Of a stretch of DNA of 5,149 nt, positions 1 through 5,149 are shown piece after piece. Every line of letters begins with the position of its first letter. The stretch's first letter is position 1. This DNA comes from DATDGX01 sp036521875. GTDB taxonomy: Bacteria > Desulfobacterota > Binatia > Binatales > Binataceae. The stretch spans positions 1-5,149 of the forward strand of contig DATDGX010000051.1 of assembly GCA_036521875.1 (NCBI GenBank), written 5' to 3'. The notes beneath the pieces were generated by a model that searched no databases, was not told the DNA's origin, and saw nothing but the letters and a program-made list of their open reading frames with translations. A program made the translations under genes and the position numbers.

Positions 1-48
1 AATCACGTTTCGCCGCTCCAGGGGCGCATATCCTGACACCGCGTCGGG

Positions 49-312
49 ATGATCGGAATTCGATTGCGATTCTCGATAATGTACTCAATCCCTCCGGACG
101 CAATCAAGATCGTGGGGCGGCCATCCAACCAAGCTCAATTCCTGGCTAGCCTGCGTCAAACGCAGACCCTCGCCGCCGCCCAAAAAACTAAACTGCTGGT
201 GGTGGTCAAAGACTCAAAAGAAAAGTATGAAGACTCTCCGCCGTCGCCGAATCCGCCGACTGAGCCGCATCGGTATCCGTTACGCCGCAAATGTCCGGTG
301 AAAGAGGTTTGA
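49..312 (+). CDS. Doubtful 87-aa ORF, no recognised family
   Basis: This open frame starts at ATG 49, just after an in-frame stop at 34-36, and ends with TGA at 310-312. I recognise no domain. The predicted peptide has a hydrophobic-mixed N-terminal half and a charged, proline-rich C-terminal part (a PPSPNPPTEP run near residue 64). There is no clear Shine-Dalgarno before the ATG, and third-position GC is lower than in the confident genes nearby. It partly overlaps the minus-strand region where a hydrolase remnant seems to lie. It may be a chance ORF or part of a decayed gene. Confidence 0.15.
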   Translation: MIGIRLRFSIMYSIPPDAIKIVGRPSNQAQFLASLRQTQTLAAAQKTKLLVVVKDSKEKYEDSPPSPNPPTEPHRYPLRRKCPVKEV

Positions 313-331
313 TCTCAGATAAATGGCGGCG

Positions 332-498
332 CAACAACACGCCATCGGAGGTTGTGAAAGAGACATTCTCCCCGCCGAGGTCTTCGGGCTTGCGCTCCGG
401 ATTGAAGCCGAAGCACCCGCTGTGAGTGCAACCACCATGAGCATTACAAAGTAACGGGTTCGCGGAGCGAGACTTTCGCGCTGGAACATTGCTACCAT
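332..498 (-). pseudogene. Frameshifted N-terminal remnant of a putative alpha/beta-hydrolase lipoprotein
   Basis: Reading leftwards from ATG 498-496 (or 489-487), the frame gives a basic n-region and a hydrophobic core, MLMVVALTAG, like a lipoprotein signal peptide. The next frame then takes over at about 416-417 with CFGFNPERKPEDLGGENVSF and TTSDGVLL. A single missing base joins these into a lipobox (LTAG followed by Cys) and a mature N-terminus. The PEDLG...V-F-T-DG-L pattern is the familiar start of alpha/beta-hydrolase fold proteins, whose beta-strand-turn there precedes the core domain. No nucleophile-elbow GxSxG or any further hydrolase sequence follows in any minus frame down to position 1, so the gene is both frameshifted and truncated. 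The family name is inferred from memory of the motif. It diverges from the EthD gene that starts at 541. Confidence 0.4.
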
Positions 499-520
499 CG
501 CGAACGCGACCCGGAGCGAC

Positions 521-530
521 AGGGAAGGGA
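521..530 (+). promoter_or_regulatory. Shine-Dalgarno for the EthD gene (GTG start)
   Basis: The purine run AGGGAAGGGA lies ten bases before the GTG at 541. An in-frame TAG at 532-534 rules out any start further upstream, so GTG 541 is the earliest possible start and the one that begins right at the first EthD domain. Confidence 0.6.
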
Positions 531-540
531 ATAGACAACC

Positions 541-1320
541 GTGGTTAAGATCGTATATGTGCTGGCGCGGCGCGCGGATGTGCCTGCCGCCAGGTTTTAC
601 GACTATTGGCTCAATTCGCACGGGCCGCGAGTGCGCGGTCACGCCAACGCGATCCACGCGCGGAAGTACATCCAGAGCCACCTGATCGACACTCCTCTCA
701 ACCGCGGATTTCAGGAACCGCGCGGAATGCTGGACCCGGTGGCCGGCATCACCGAGGTCTGGTGGGACTCGCCTGCCGACTTCGAGCGCGGTGGCGATGA
801 CCCGGCGCGCTCCGCGGCAACCCGTGATCTGGCGGAAGACGAGGCTAAGTTCATCGACATCGCGCGCTCGCAAGTGTTTCTGACCGAGGAGCATACGATC
901 TTCGACTACACCGGCGGCGCCAAGCTCGGCCCCGATGCGATCAAAGTCACCTATCTGCTCAGCAAGCGCGATTCGTTGTCGGTCGCGGAATGCCATAAGA
1001 CCTGGCTCAACGATCATGGGCCGCTGGTAACCAGCTTCGCGAACGATATGCGCGCGGCGAAGTATATCCAGAGCCACACTATTGCACCGGAGTTCAACGC
1101 AGCCGTAGTGAAGAGCCGCGGCTTCGCCACACCGCTGGACGGAATCACCGAGGTATGGTGGAAATCGATGGATGACCTGACCGCTGGTTCTGCCACACCA
1201 CGAGGGGCTGAAGCGTATTCGGCGTTAATCGAGGACGAACGCCGCTTCGTCGAACTGTCGCGCTCGCGATGCTTCCTAACCAGGGAGCACGTTATCTTCG
1301 ATTACACGAGCCAGGCCTGA
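541..1320 (+). CDS. Tandem double-EthD domain protein
   Basis: The 259-aa protein is two copies of the EthD fold (dimeric alpha+beta barrel). Copy one spans about residues 2-124 and copy two about 133-256. The copies share the opening beta strand (KIVYVLARR against KVTYLLSKR), a W-LN-HGP motif (residues 23-29 and 155-161), KYIQSH (42-47 and 174-179), GITEVWW (69-75 and 201-207), an acidic helix (E99-D-E and E231-D-E), and an FLT-EH-IFDYT end (113-124 and 245-256). The family is named for EthD of the ethyl tert-butyl ether degradation locus of Rhodococcus. Members include small accessory proteins and polyketide or aromatic lyases, and the reaction is often unknown. Single-domain members are about 100-120 aa, so this is a fused duplication that could fold as an intramolecular version of the usual dimer. 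No signal peptide or membrane segment is seen; it should be cytoplasmic. It converges with the oxygenase gene downstream. Family assignment is strong; substrate is unknown. Confidence 0.9.
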   Translation: MVKIVYVLARRADVPAARFYDYWLNSHGPRVRGHANAIHARKYIQSHLIDTPLNRGFQEPRGMLDPVAGITEVWWDSPADFERGGDDPARSAATRDLAEDEAKFIDIARSQVFLTEEHTIFDYTGGAKLGPDAIKVTYLLSKRDSLSVAECHKTWLNDHGPLVTSFANDMRAAKYIQSHTIAPEFNAAVVKSRGFATPLDGITEVWWKSMDDLTAGSATPRGAEAYSALIEDERRFVELSRSRCFLTREHVIFDYTSQA

Positions 1321-1391
1321 GGAGCGACGCACCACACAATCGACAACAGGACATGTAGAATGCCTTGGGAAGGACCGAAAAAAGCCGCCGT

Positions 1392-1431
1392 GAATTGTTG
1401 GATCGACCTGGCGGTCTCGATCCAGCAATTC
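1392..1431. terminator. 15-bp inverted repeat between convergent genes
   Basis: The arm GAATTGTTGGATCGA at 1392-1406 is matched by TCGATCCAGCAATTC at 1417-1431, with one G-T type mismatch and a 10-base loop. On the minus strand the hairpin is followed, eight bases on, by a T6 run (1383-1378). A competing minus-strand stem, CCGCC (1414-1410) with GGCGG (1389-1385), sits directly against that T run. The best reading is a terminator for minus-strand transcripts leaving the oxygenase gene. There is no T run on the plus side, so its use by the EthD transcript is less clear. Confidence 0.5.
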
Positions 1432-1506
1432 TCCTCCAAACTTCAGGTGTCTATGTCTTCTCGTCGGGGCTGCGGGAGGATGCGGCAGGTGACCTGACTT
1501 TTTGCG

Positions 1507-1528
1507 ACGCCCGCGTCGATGCGGGCGT
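1507..1528 (-). terminator. Hairpin just past the oxygenase stop codon
   Basis: ACGCCCGC (1507-1514) and GCGGGCGT (1521-1528) form a perfect 8-bp GC-rich stem with a 6-base loop. The hairpin begins two bases after the stop codon (1533-1531) of the minus-strand oxygenase. It is followed by A rather than T residues on that strand, so it is not a canonical intrinsic terminator. It may protect the 3' end of the mRNA or act together with the second hairpin further on. Confidence 0.45.
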
Positions 1529-1530
1529 AT

Positions 1531-2289
1531 CTACTCCAGCCCCAGCCCCTTTCGGAGAGCCAACTCGACGGGGGAGTATCCGCCATAAGGGCGGTCCAAC
1601 TCGGCATCGTCGGTCATTTGCACCAAAGGATTGCACGCAAATCGAATGCGTTTTCCCTGGTTAGCTCCGAAGCCGTGGATCAGGAACGGATGCATCAGCG
1701 CCACATCGCCAGCCTCGCCAACCAGATGCTCGATCTGAGATTCGCTCGGATCCAGAACACCTGCGGCAGAAAGTACCGGCTTGAGAGCGTCCCAACTGAC
1801 GCCGGCACCAGCATCCGCGATTGCACGCGCAACGGTTAGGTGAGAGCCGCGCATCATCGCCGTACCGCCCTCACCGGGTCCAACGTCGGAGAAGAGGAAT
1901 AGCGTTACCAGAGCATGGTGATGATCGGTCAGATGTCCGTTGGTCCGGAACTGACCACCATCCACGTGCCATCCTCCCGGACCTGGAAATCCCGGCAAAA
2001 GCAGCGACCACCAGCCGTAGACCTGAGGACCTCGCCAGCGATCGATACCTACGATCTGATCCCAACCTGAGGCAAGCCGCTCATTCATGATCTGATTGAA
2101 CGGTGCGCAGCCAAATCCCTTTCTGATCTGCACCATCGGCTGCCCGTATGTTGTGCAGTCGTCCCACAGCGGAACTTGATTCCAGACGAATTCGCGGCAC
2201 TCCTCGGCTACTTCGCGCGAGAACGCTCGGCGCAGCACCACGTACCCGTCAGAAATAAACTGCTCTATCTCCGAATCGTTGAACACCAT
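1531..2289 (-). CDS. Phytanoyl-CoA dioxygenase (PhyH) family Fe(II)/2-oxoglutarate oxygenase
   Basis: With ATG 2289-2287 the product is 252 aa, within the family's usual 250-300. The open frame extends upstream to 2376, but the extra 29 residues would be encoded by the leader hairpin, and a perfect Shine-Dalgarno stands at 2304-2297, so the shorter start is preferred. The N-terminus has the family's opening (F11-I-S-D-G-Y-V-V-L19). The iron-binding triad is H108-x-D110 in GGWHVDGG and H205 in FLIHGFGAN. R216, eleven residues after H205, fits the 2-oxoglutarate-binding arginine of human PHYH. A GEGGTAMMRGSH stretch (residues 139-150) is the typical GG-(T)-hhxGSH core strand. The family hydroxylates alkyl or acyl substrates, often CoA esters, using O2 and 2-oxoglutarate; the substrate here is unknown. 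No signal peptide is seen. It converges with the EthD gene and is monocistronic by layout. Confidence 0.92.
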   Translation of the reverse strand: MVFNDSEIEQFISDGYVVLRRAFSREVAEECREFVWNQVPLWDDCTTYGQPMVQIRKGFGCAPFNQIMNERLASGWDQIVGIDRWRGPQVYGWWSLLLPGFPGPGGWHVDGGQFRTNGHLTDHHHALVTLFLFSDVGPGEGGTAMMRGSHLTVARAIADAGAGVSWDALKPVLSAAGVLDPSESQIEHLVGEAGDVALMHPFLIHGFGANQGKRIRFACNPLVQMTDDAELDRPYGGYSPVELALRKGLGLE

Positions 2290-2296
2290 GGCGCGG

Positions 2297-2304
2297 CCCT
2301 CCTT
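2297..2304 (-). promoter_or_regulatory. Strong Shine-Dalgarno of the PhyH gene
   Basis: On the minus strand AAGGAGGG sits seven bases before ATG 2289. This near-perfect site decides the start in favour of the 252-aa protein over the 281-codon frame opening at 2376. Confidence 0.85.
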
Positions 2305-2317
2305 AGGCCAAAAACAA

Positions 2318-2374
2318 GACCCGTGTTCGTTTGGCACTTGGACGGACTTCCGCCCGACCAAACGAACACGGGTC
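2318..2374 (-). promoter_or_regulatory. Perfect 17-bp inverted repeat in the PhyH leader
   Basis: The plus-strand arm GACCCGTGTTCGTTTGG (2318-2334) is repeated exactly inverted at 2358-2374, with a 23-base loop that contains a smaller CGG/CCG stem. Read on the minus strand, the stem is followed immediately by TTGTTTTT (2317-2310), then by the Shine-Dalgarno at 2304. Stem plus U-rich run resembles an intrinsic terminator, here in a leader, so it could be an attenuator. It could also be the terminator of a lost upstream gene, or a dyad bound by a regulator. No antiterminator or leader peptide was identified. Confidence 0.6.
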
Positions 2375-2420
2375 ACGTTCCCTGCTTAGCAGGCGTCACC
2401 CGGAATATGTTGACCAGGGT

Positions 2421-2450
2421 TTAGCTACTGCTAGTCACGGGACCTGTCAA
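2421..2450 (-). promoter_or_regulatory. Possible PhyH promoter (consensus -35, poor -10)
   Basis: A consensus TTGACA lies at 2450-2445 on the minus strand. The -10 position 17 bases on reads TAGCTA, which matches TATAAT at only the first two bases. An alternative -10-like CATATT sits at 2409-2404 with no good -35. Either would start the transcript before the leader hairpin. The -35 match may be chance. Confidence 0.25.
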
Positions 2451-2547
2451 GCGGTCGCGCTGGCGGTCGCGTCTGGACGCAGAAACGTTAGCCGCGCGTT
2501 CGGAACCTTCGCACCTGGTCACCAGTCGCGCGGCCAGTTGCGATCGT

Positions 2548-2649
2548 ACCGTTGGCGCGGGCTTTGTCGGCCTGGATGCGCTCGATCCATCGAGTGCCCG
2601 CGCCTTTGGAACGATAGATCTCGATTGCGGCGTCAAACTGCTCAACTGA
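2548..2649 (-). pseudogene. C-terminal remnant resembling adenylate-cyclase/TPR ATPase proteins
   Basis: A minus-strand frame (open 2811-2488) contains SVEQFDAAIEIYRSKGAG followed by TRWIERIQADKARANG. The pattern A-IEIYR-KGAG--WIER---D resembles the final helical TPR-like repeat that ends many class-III adenylate/guanylate cyclase proteins with an AAA ATPase and TPR tail. No cyclase, ATPase or other TPR sequence is present upstream; the flanking residues look like random translation of GC-rich DNA. It would be the last part of a much larger gene (families near 1,000 aa) reduced to about 34 residues. The call rests on motif memory only. Confidence 0.3.
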
Positions 2650-2836
2650 ACGAGCTGGTTTACCCTCCGCAGCAACGGAGACCGGAGATCTGGAGGGGAT
2701 AACCGGAACGGCAGTTTGTCGAACGCTACCGGTGCCGATATCACAGAGATGACGCTGCATTTTCCGCACTGACGCTGACGCCGGCGCCGGTCGTGACCGT
2801 ACGCATGCCAAGCGCAGTCACGTAAGTGGGATTTCA

Positions 2837-2873
2837 GCCGCCGGTTGCCCCACTGGCTCGGGCAACCAGCGGC
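2837..2873 (-). terminator. 14-bp hairpin after a minus-strand stop codon
   Basis: GCCGCCGGTTGCCC (2837-2850) pairs with GGGCAACCAGCGGC (2860-2873) around a 9-base loop. The one mismatch becomes a G-U pair only in minus-strand RNA, which favours that orientation. It begins five bases after the TGA at 2881-2879 of the short minus-strand coding fragment. No T run follows on either strand. Confidence 0.4.
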
Positions 2874-2878
2874 GTTCT

Positions 2879-3004
2879 TCAATTGAGCTTCGTGCCTGCG
2901 ACTACCTGGACCTTGGCGTGCACCTCGAGCGCGACCGGCAGCACGCCGCGCATCACGATATTGTCGGTGTTGTCGGCGTCGCCGCCGACGCGCTCCATCG
3001 GCAC
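2879..3004 (-). pseudogene. Short C-terminal coding fragment, family not recognised
   Basis: From 3004 down to TGA 2881-2879 one minus frame reads VPMERVGGDADNTDNIVM, then RGVLPVALEVHAKVQVVAG and a TKLN end. Nearly every codon ends in G or C, unlike chance frames, and the sequence looks like alternating beta strands. The frame is closed upstream by a TGA nine codons before 3004. In the neighbouring frame SQFPEMMVTIPSSKYS is a plausible continuation, so a frameshift near 3005 could join the two. A start at ATG 2998 would give a free-standing 39-aa peptide, but it has no Shine-Dalgarno. A hairpin directly follows the stop, as at a genuine gene end. I do not recognise the family. Confidence 0.35.
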
Positions 3005-3236
3005 TGTACTTGCTGGAAGGAATCGTCACCATCATTTCGGGGAACTGGCTGGTGGGATGGTGGAAGGACCGGACCGAGCCGCTCGAAGAGCGTTTCATGT
3101 GCCGTTAATGTCTTCCTGGACGGGTGTAGGCCGGCCAGTCGTATGTCCACTCGCGCGGCGAGGGCCAAACGGGCGCACTCAGTGAAGGCCGCCACCGCGG
3201 CGCGACGGCGCGGACGCCGTTAGGACGGCGGTCGAG

Positions 3237-3266
3237 TTGACAGCCGGAATCGGCGCCCGTTACGCT
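3237..3266 (+). promoter_or_regulatory. Promoter of the amidohydrolase gene
   Basis: A consensus -35 box TTGACA (3237-3242) is followed after 18 bases by TACGCT (3261-3266), which keeps the most important -10 bases (T, A and the final T). The predicted transcript would begin near 3273, giving a leader of about 36 bases before ATG 3309. The TTG in the -35 box happens to open the reading frame early and could be mistaken for a start codon. Confidence 0.45.
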
Positions 3267-3308
3267 TCGATTCAGACTCACCCATCTCGAAGCGCGAGGG
3301 CACCCAAG

Positions 3309-4448
3309 ATGAATCGCCTGCTCGTATCCGCCGATTCGCACGTGATGGAACCGATCGATCTCTGGACGCGCCATCTGCCGGAGAAATTCCGCGCGATCGG
3401 ACCCCGCTTCGAGAGTGGACCGGAGGGGCCGTGTCTGATGGTGGAAAATACGGTCGTCCGCCGCTTCAATATTTTTACCAAACGCGATTCGGAGGCTGGC
3501 GATGCCGGCGCAGACGCGCTGCATGCCCCAGAGGACCCGCAGCAGATGCAGAACCTCTCGATGGGCGCGAGCGATCCGGTCCAGCGACTCAAGGATCTTG
3601 ATGCCGACGGCGTGTGGGGCGAAGTGATCTATCCGAACACCGCGCTGTTCTTCTGCTCCCGTATCGAGAATTCCGAGCTGCAGGCGGCAAGCGCAAAAAT
3701 CTACAACGACTGGGTCGCTGACCAGTTCATCGGTTCATCGGAGCGCTTCGCGCCGGTCGCGCTGATACCGGTGAACGACACTGACGCGGCGGTTGCGGAG
3801 CTCGAGCGTGCGGCGAAGCGCGGATTTCGCGGAGTCCTGATGCCCGCGCACGTCGAGACTCATCCATACAACGATCCCGCATACGAGAAGCTCTGGTCGG
3901 CGGCCGAGGAATTGGAGATGCCGCTTACCTTCCATGCGGGCACCGGACGCACCACGACGCCCGCGCACGGCGCCGGCGGCGCGATCATCAACTACGTCGC
4001 GGTGGTCAGCGAGCCGATGGAAACGGTCGCGTATCTGTGCGGCTCGGGCGTGCTCGAGCGCCATCCGAGGCTCCGCGTGGTGATGGTCGAATGCGGCAGC
4101 GGCTGGCTGGCGTGGGCGCTGCACGCGATGGACGACGCGTATCGCGAACATCATATGTGGGTGCGCCCCAAGCTGAAGCTGCTGCCGAGCGAGTACTTCA
4201 AGAACCAGGGCGCCGTTACGTTTCAGCACGATCCCGTCGGCATCGCGAATATTCCGTTCACCGGCGAGCGCTGCCTGATGTGGGGGTCGGACTATCCGCA
4301 TCCGGAAGGCACCTGGCCAAACTCGCTCAAGTATCTCGACCGCCAGCTCCAGGGCCTCTCCGAGCAGACGATACAAAAGATCGTCTGTGACAACGCGGCC
4401 GAGCTCTACCGCTTCAACGTGCTCCGCGAGTCGGCGCCGGAAGGGTAA
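3309..4448 (+). CDS. Amidohydrolase-2 family metal-dependent hydrolase/decarboxylase
   Basis: The 379-aa protein is a TIM-barrel amidohydrolase of the PF04909 type, a family that includes ACMSD and gamma-resorcylate decarboxylases. The first strand carries SADSHVMEP (D9, H11, E14). The central FHAGTG gives H209, a predicted metal ligand, and VECGSGW (E261) follows at the barrel end where other members have a His-Gly pair. WGSDYPHPEGTWP supplies the catalytic aspartate D328. The first-strand motif is DxH followed by Met where ACMSD has a second His, a variant common in this large DSHxxEP subgroup. ATG 3309 is chosen because the conserved first strand begins at residue 4; the GCGAGGG run at 3294-3300 is a suitable ribosome site, and an upstream TTG belongs to the promoter. 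Likely cytoplasmic. Substrate is unknown; a carboxylated or cyclic catabolic intermediate is likely by family. It converges with mscL, 33 bases away. Confidence 0.92.
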   Translation: MNRLLVSADSHVMEPIDLWTRHLPEKFRAIGPRFESGPEGPCLMVENTVVRRFNIFTKRDSEAGDAGADALHAPEDPQQMQNLSMGASDPVQRLKDLDADGVWGEVIYPNTALFFCSRIENSELQAASAKIYNDWVADQFIGSSERFAPVALIPVNDTDAAVAELERAAKRGFRGVLMPAHVETHPYNDPAYEKLWSAAEELEMPLTFHAGTGRTTTPAHGAGGAIINYVAVVSEPMETVAYLCGSGVLERHPRLRVVMVECGSGWLAWALHAMDDAYREHHMWVRPKLKLLPSEYFKNQGAVTFQHDPVGIANIPFTGERCLMWGSDYPHPEGTWPNSLKYLDRQLQGLSEQTIQKIVCDNAAELYRFNVLRESAPEG

Positions 4449-4481
4449 GGCCGCGCAGTAGTCGGCACGATGCGCTGGCGC

Positions 4482-4922
4482 TCAGGCGGCTTTCTGCTCC
4501 GCCGTGCAGTGCCCGCACTTGGTCGCGCCGATCGGAATCGCATTCAGGCAGTATGGGCACAGCTTCGTCGAGGGTGGCGCCGGCTTCGCTAGCGCCAGTC
4601 GATTGACCCACTTGACGAGCAGGAACATCGCGAAGGCGACGATCGCGAAATCGATCAGCGTGTTGATGAACGCGCCATAGTTGAGCGTCGCCGCGCCAGC
4701 CACCTTCGCCTGCGCGAGAGTCTGATACGACTTGCCCGAAAGGTTCACGAACAGATTCGCGAAATCGACGCGCCCCAGCACCAGTCCGATCGGCGGCATC
4801 AGAATATCGCCGACCAGCGAGCTGCTGATTTTCCCGAAGGCCGCGCCAAGCACGAAGCCAACCGAAATGTCTATCAGGTTGCCCTTGACCGCGAATTCTT
4901 TGAACTCCGACAAAATCGACAT
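4482..4922 (-). CDS. mscL: Large-conductance mechanosensitive channel MscL with zinc-ribbon tail
   Basis: MscL forms a homopentameric inner-membrane pore that opens under membrane tension and releases solutes during hypo-osmotic shock. The 146-aa product begins with the amphipathic N-terminal helix (SILSEFKEFAVKGN), then the glycine-rich pore helix TM1 (about residues 16-45, with the family's IDISVGFVLGAAFGKI and SSLVGDILMPPIG), a short periplasmic loop, and TM2 (about 84-108). The family's C-terminal helical bundle is replaced by CPYC (residues 122-125) and CGHC (136-139), a zinc-ribbon pattern. Similar tails occur in some MscL proteins of rhizobia and actinobacteria. ATG 4922-4920 is preferred over upstream codons because AGGAGG lies at 4935-4930, seven bases before it, and the family N-terminus starts there. 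Confidence 0.95.
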   Translation of the reverse strand: MSILSEFKEFAVKGNLIDISVGFVLGAAFGKISSSLVGDILMPPIGLVLGRVDFANLFVNLSGKSYQTLAQAKVAGAATLNYGAFINTLIDFAIVAFAMFLLVKWVNRLALAKPAPPSTKLCPYCLNAIPIGATKCGHCTAEQKAA

Positions 4923-4929
4923 GACGATT

Positions 4930-4935
4930 CCTCCT
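4930..4935 (-). promoter_or_regulatory. Shine-Dalgarno of mscL
   Basis: AGGAGG on the minus strand stands seven bases ahead of ATG 4922 and fixes the start of the 146-aa channel; the open frame extends 27 codons further upstream without another ribosome site. Confidence 0.85.
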
Positions 4936-5099
4936 GGCGGCTTGAGTTCCGCGGCGGCGACGCGCGCACGGCCGCGGAGGAGCGTGGCCAAGGGAATCAT
5001 CAAAAGAGCGATTTGTAAAACTGCCGCGCCGAGGTTACTGGGCCGCGTGCGAATCCTGTTAATGTCGAACTGAGTCCGAACCGCGCGAACGAGGTGGTC

Positions 5100-5149
5100 A
5101 TGGCAAGCGAAGTGAAAGAACGGAAAGTCCGCGCGTCGAACCTGAACTT
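5100..5149 (+). CDS. Start of an unidentified gene, cut by the window end
   Basis: ATG 5100 follows GAGGTGG (5091-5097) at good ribosome-site spacing. The visible sixteen codons read MASEVKERKVRASNLN, a charged N-terminus without a signal peptide. I do not recognise a family from so little. It diverges from mscL across about 177 bases, which must hold both promoters. The only suggestive element seen is a GTTAAT -10-like hexamer (5058-5063), without a good -35. Confidence 0.55.
   Translation, partial: MASEVKERKVRASNLN

Larger units (their letters stand above)
2377..3236. other. Gene-poor stretch with decayed coding remnants
   Basis: No intact gene is convincing here. The open frames found on both strands are arginine-rich, mutually overlapping and lack good start sites, as expected of GC-rich non-coding DNA. 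Within it lie two short minus-strand pieces with plausible coding character (2548-2649 and 2879-3004), a 14-bp hairpin (2837-2873), a small CCTGC/GCAGG palindrome (2381-2393), and a short basic tail-like frame on + ending with TAG at 3221. The pattern is of several genes eroded by deletion and frameshift. Confidence 0.5.

Noticed and set aside
280..1077. Long minus-strand open frame of 265 codons opposite the EthD gene
   Set aside because: It is the antisense shadow of the well-supported EthD gene over most of its length; only its end, 498-416, shows signal-peptide character and is reported as a remnant.
2318..2374. Ends of an insertion sequence
   Set aside because: The inverted arms are only 23 bases apart with no transposase between or around them and no target-site duplication, so a hairpin or operator is the better explanation.
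2992..3108. Plus-strand frame reading LLEGIVTIISGNWLVGWW and ending KDRTEPLEERFMCR
   Set aside because: It looks like a protein end, but it is codon-aligned with the minus-strand frame over the same bases, is preceded by an arginine-only stretch, and has no start or domain. The strand cannot be decided, so no gene is called.
3144..3223. Short basic peptide frame ending in RRRGRR before TAG
   Set aside because: It resembles a DNA-binding tail, but poly-Arg frames are expected by chance in such GC-rich DNA and there is no ribosome site. The stop lies in the loop of a CGCCGT/ACGGCG hairpin (3215-3230), which is too short to interpret.
3735..4376. Minus-strand open frame of 213 codons opposite the amidohydrolase
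   Set aside because: It is rich in Arg, His and Ala, has no recognisable domain and lies wholly inside a confident gene on the other strand.
541..4448. EthD, PhyH and amidohydrolase as one novel catabolic operon
   Set aside because: The genes alternate in strand and are separated by long gaps with their own start signals, so co-transcription is excluded; a shared pathway remains only a family-level guess.

Overview
The window is GC-rich bacterial DNA from the chromosome of an organism I cannot place exactly. The gene set is an EthD-domain protein, a phytanoyl-CoA dioxygenase-like enzyme and a class-2 amidohydrolase. Together with GC-biased codons and abundant gene remnants, this is typical of soil or sediment bacteria with large catabolic repertoires (uncultured Desulfobacterota/Binatota-like or related lineages). 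That taxonomic guess is weak. There is no rRNA, tRNA, CRISPR array, transposase or phage gene.

Layout. 1-540 has no convincing intact gene. It holds a doubtful 87-codon ORF on + and, on -, a frameshifted start of what looks like an alpha/beta-hydrolase lipoprotein. 541-1320 (+) encodes a protein made of two tandem EthD domains. 1321-1530 is a convergent intergenic gap with two strong hairpins. 1531-2289 (-) encodes a PhyH-type Fe(II)/2-oxoglutarate oxygenase with a perfect Shine-Dalgarno. Its leader carries a 17-bp perfect inverted repeat followed by a U-rich run. 2377-3236 is a gene-poor stretch with apparent decayed remnants on -, one resembling the extreme C-terminus of an adenylate-cyclase/TPR regulator. 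3309-4448 (+) encodes an amidohydrolase-2 family metalloenzyme preceded by a recognisable promoter. 4482-4922 (-) is mscL, with a C-terminal CxxC...CxxC zinc-ribbon tail. A further + gene begins at 5100 and leaves the window.

How the genes relate. The three enzyme genes are each separately oriented and separated by long gaps, so they are not an operon. They are members of families that commonly co-occur in gene sets for degrading lipophilic, aromatic or ether compounds, but no shared pathway can be proven from this window. MscL is a housekeeping osmotic safety valve and is functionally unrelated. I found no clear new multi-gene system. The best second-look items are the PhyH leader hairpin, the zinc-ribbon MscL tail, the tandem EthD protein and the remnant-rich gaps.
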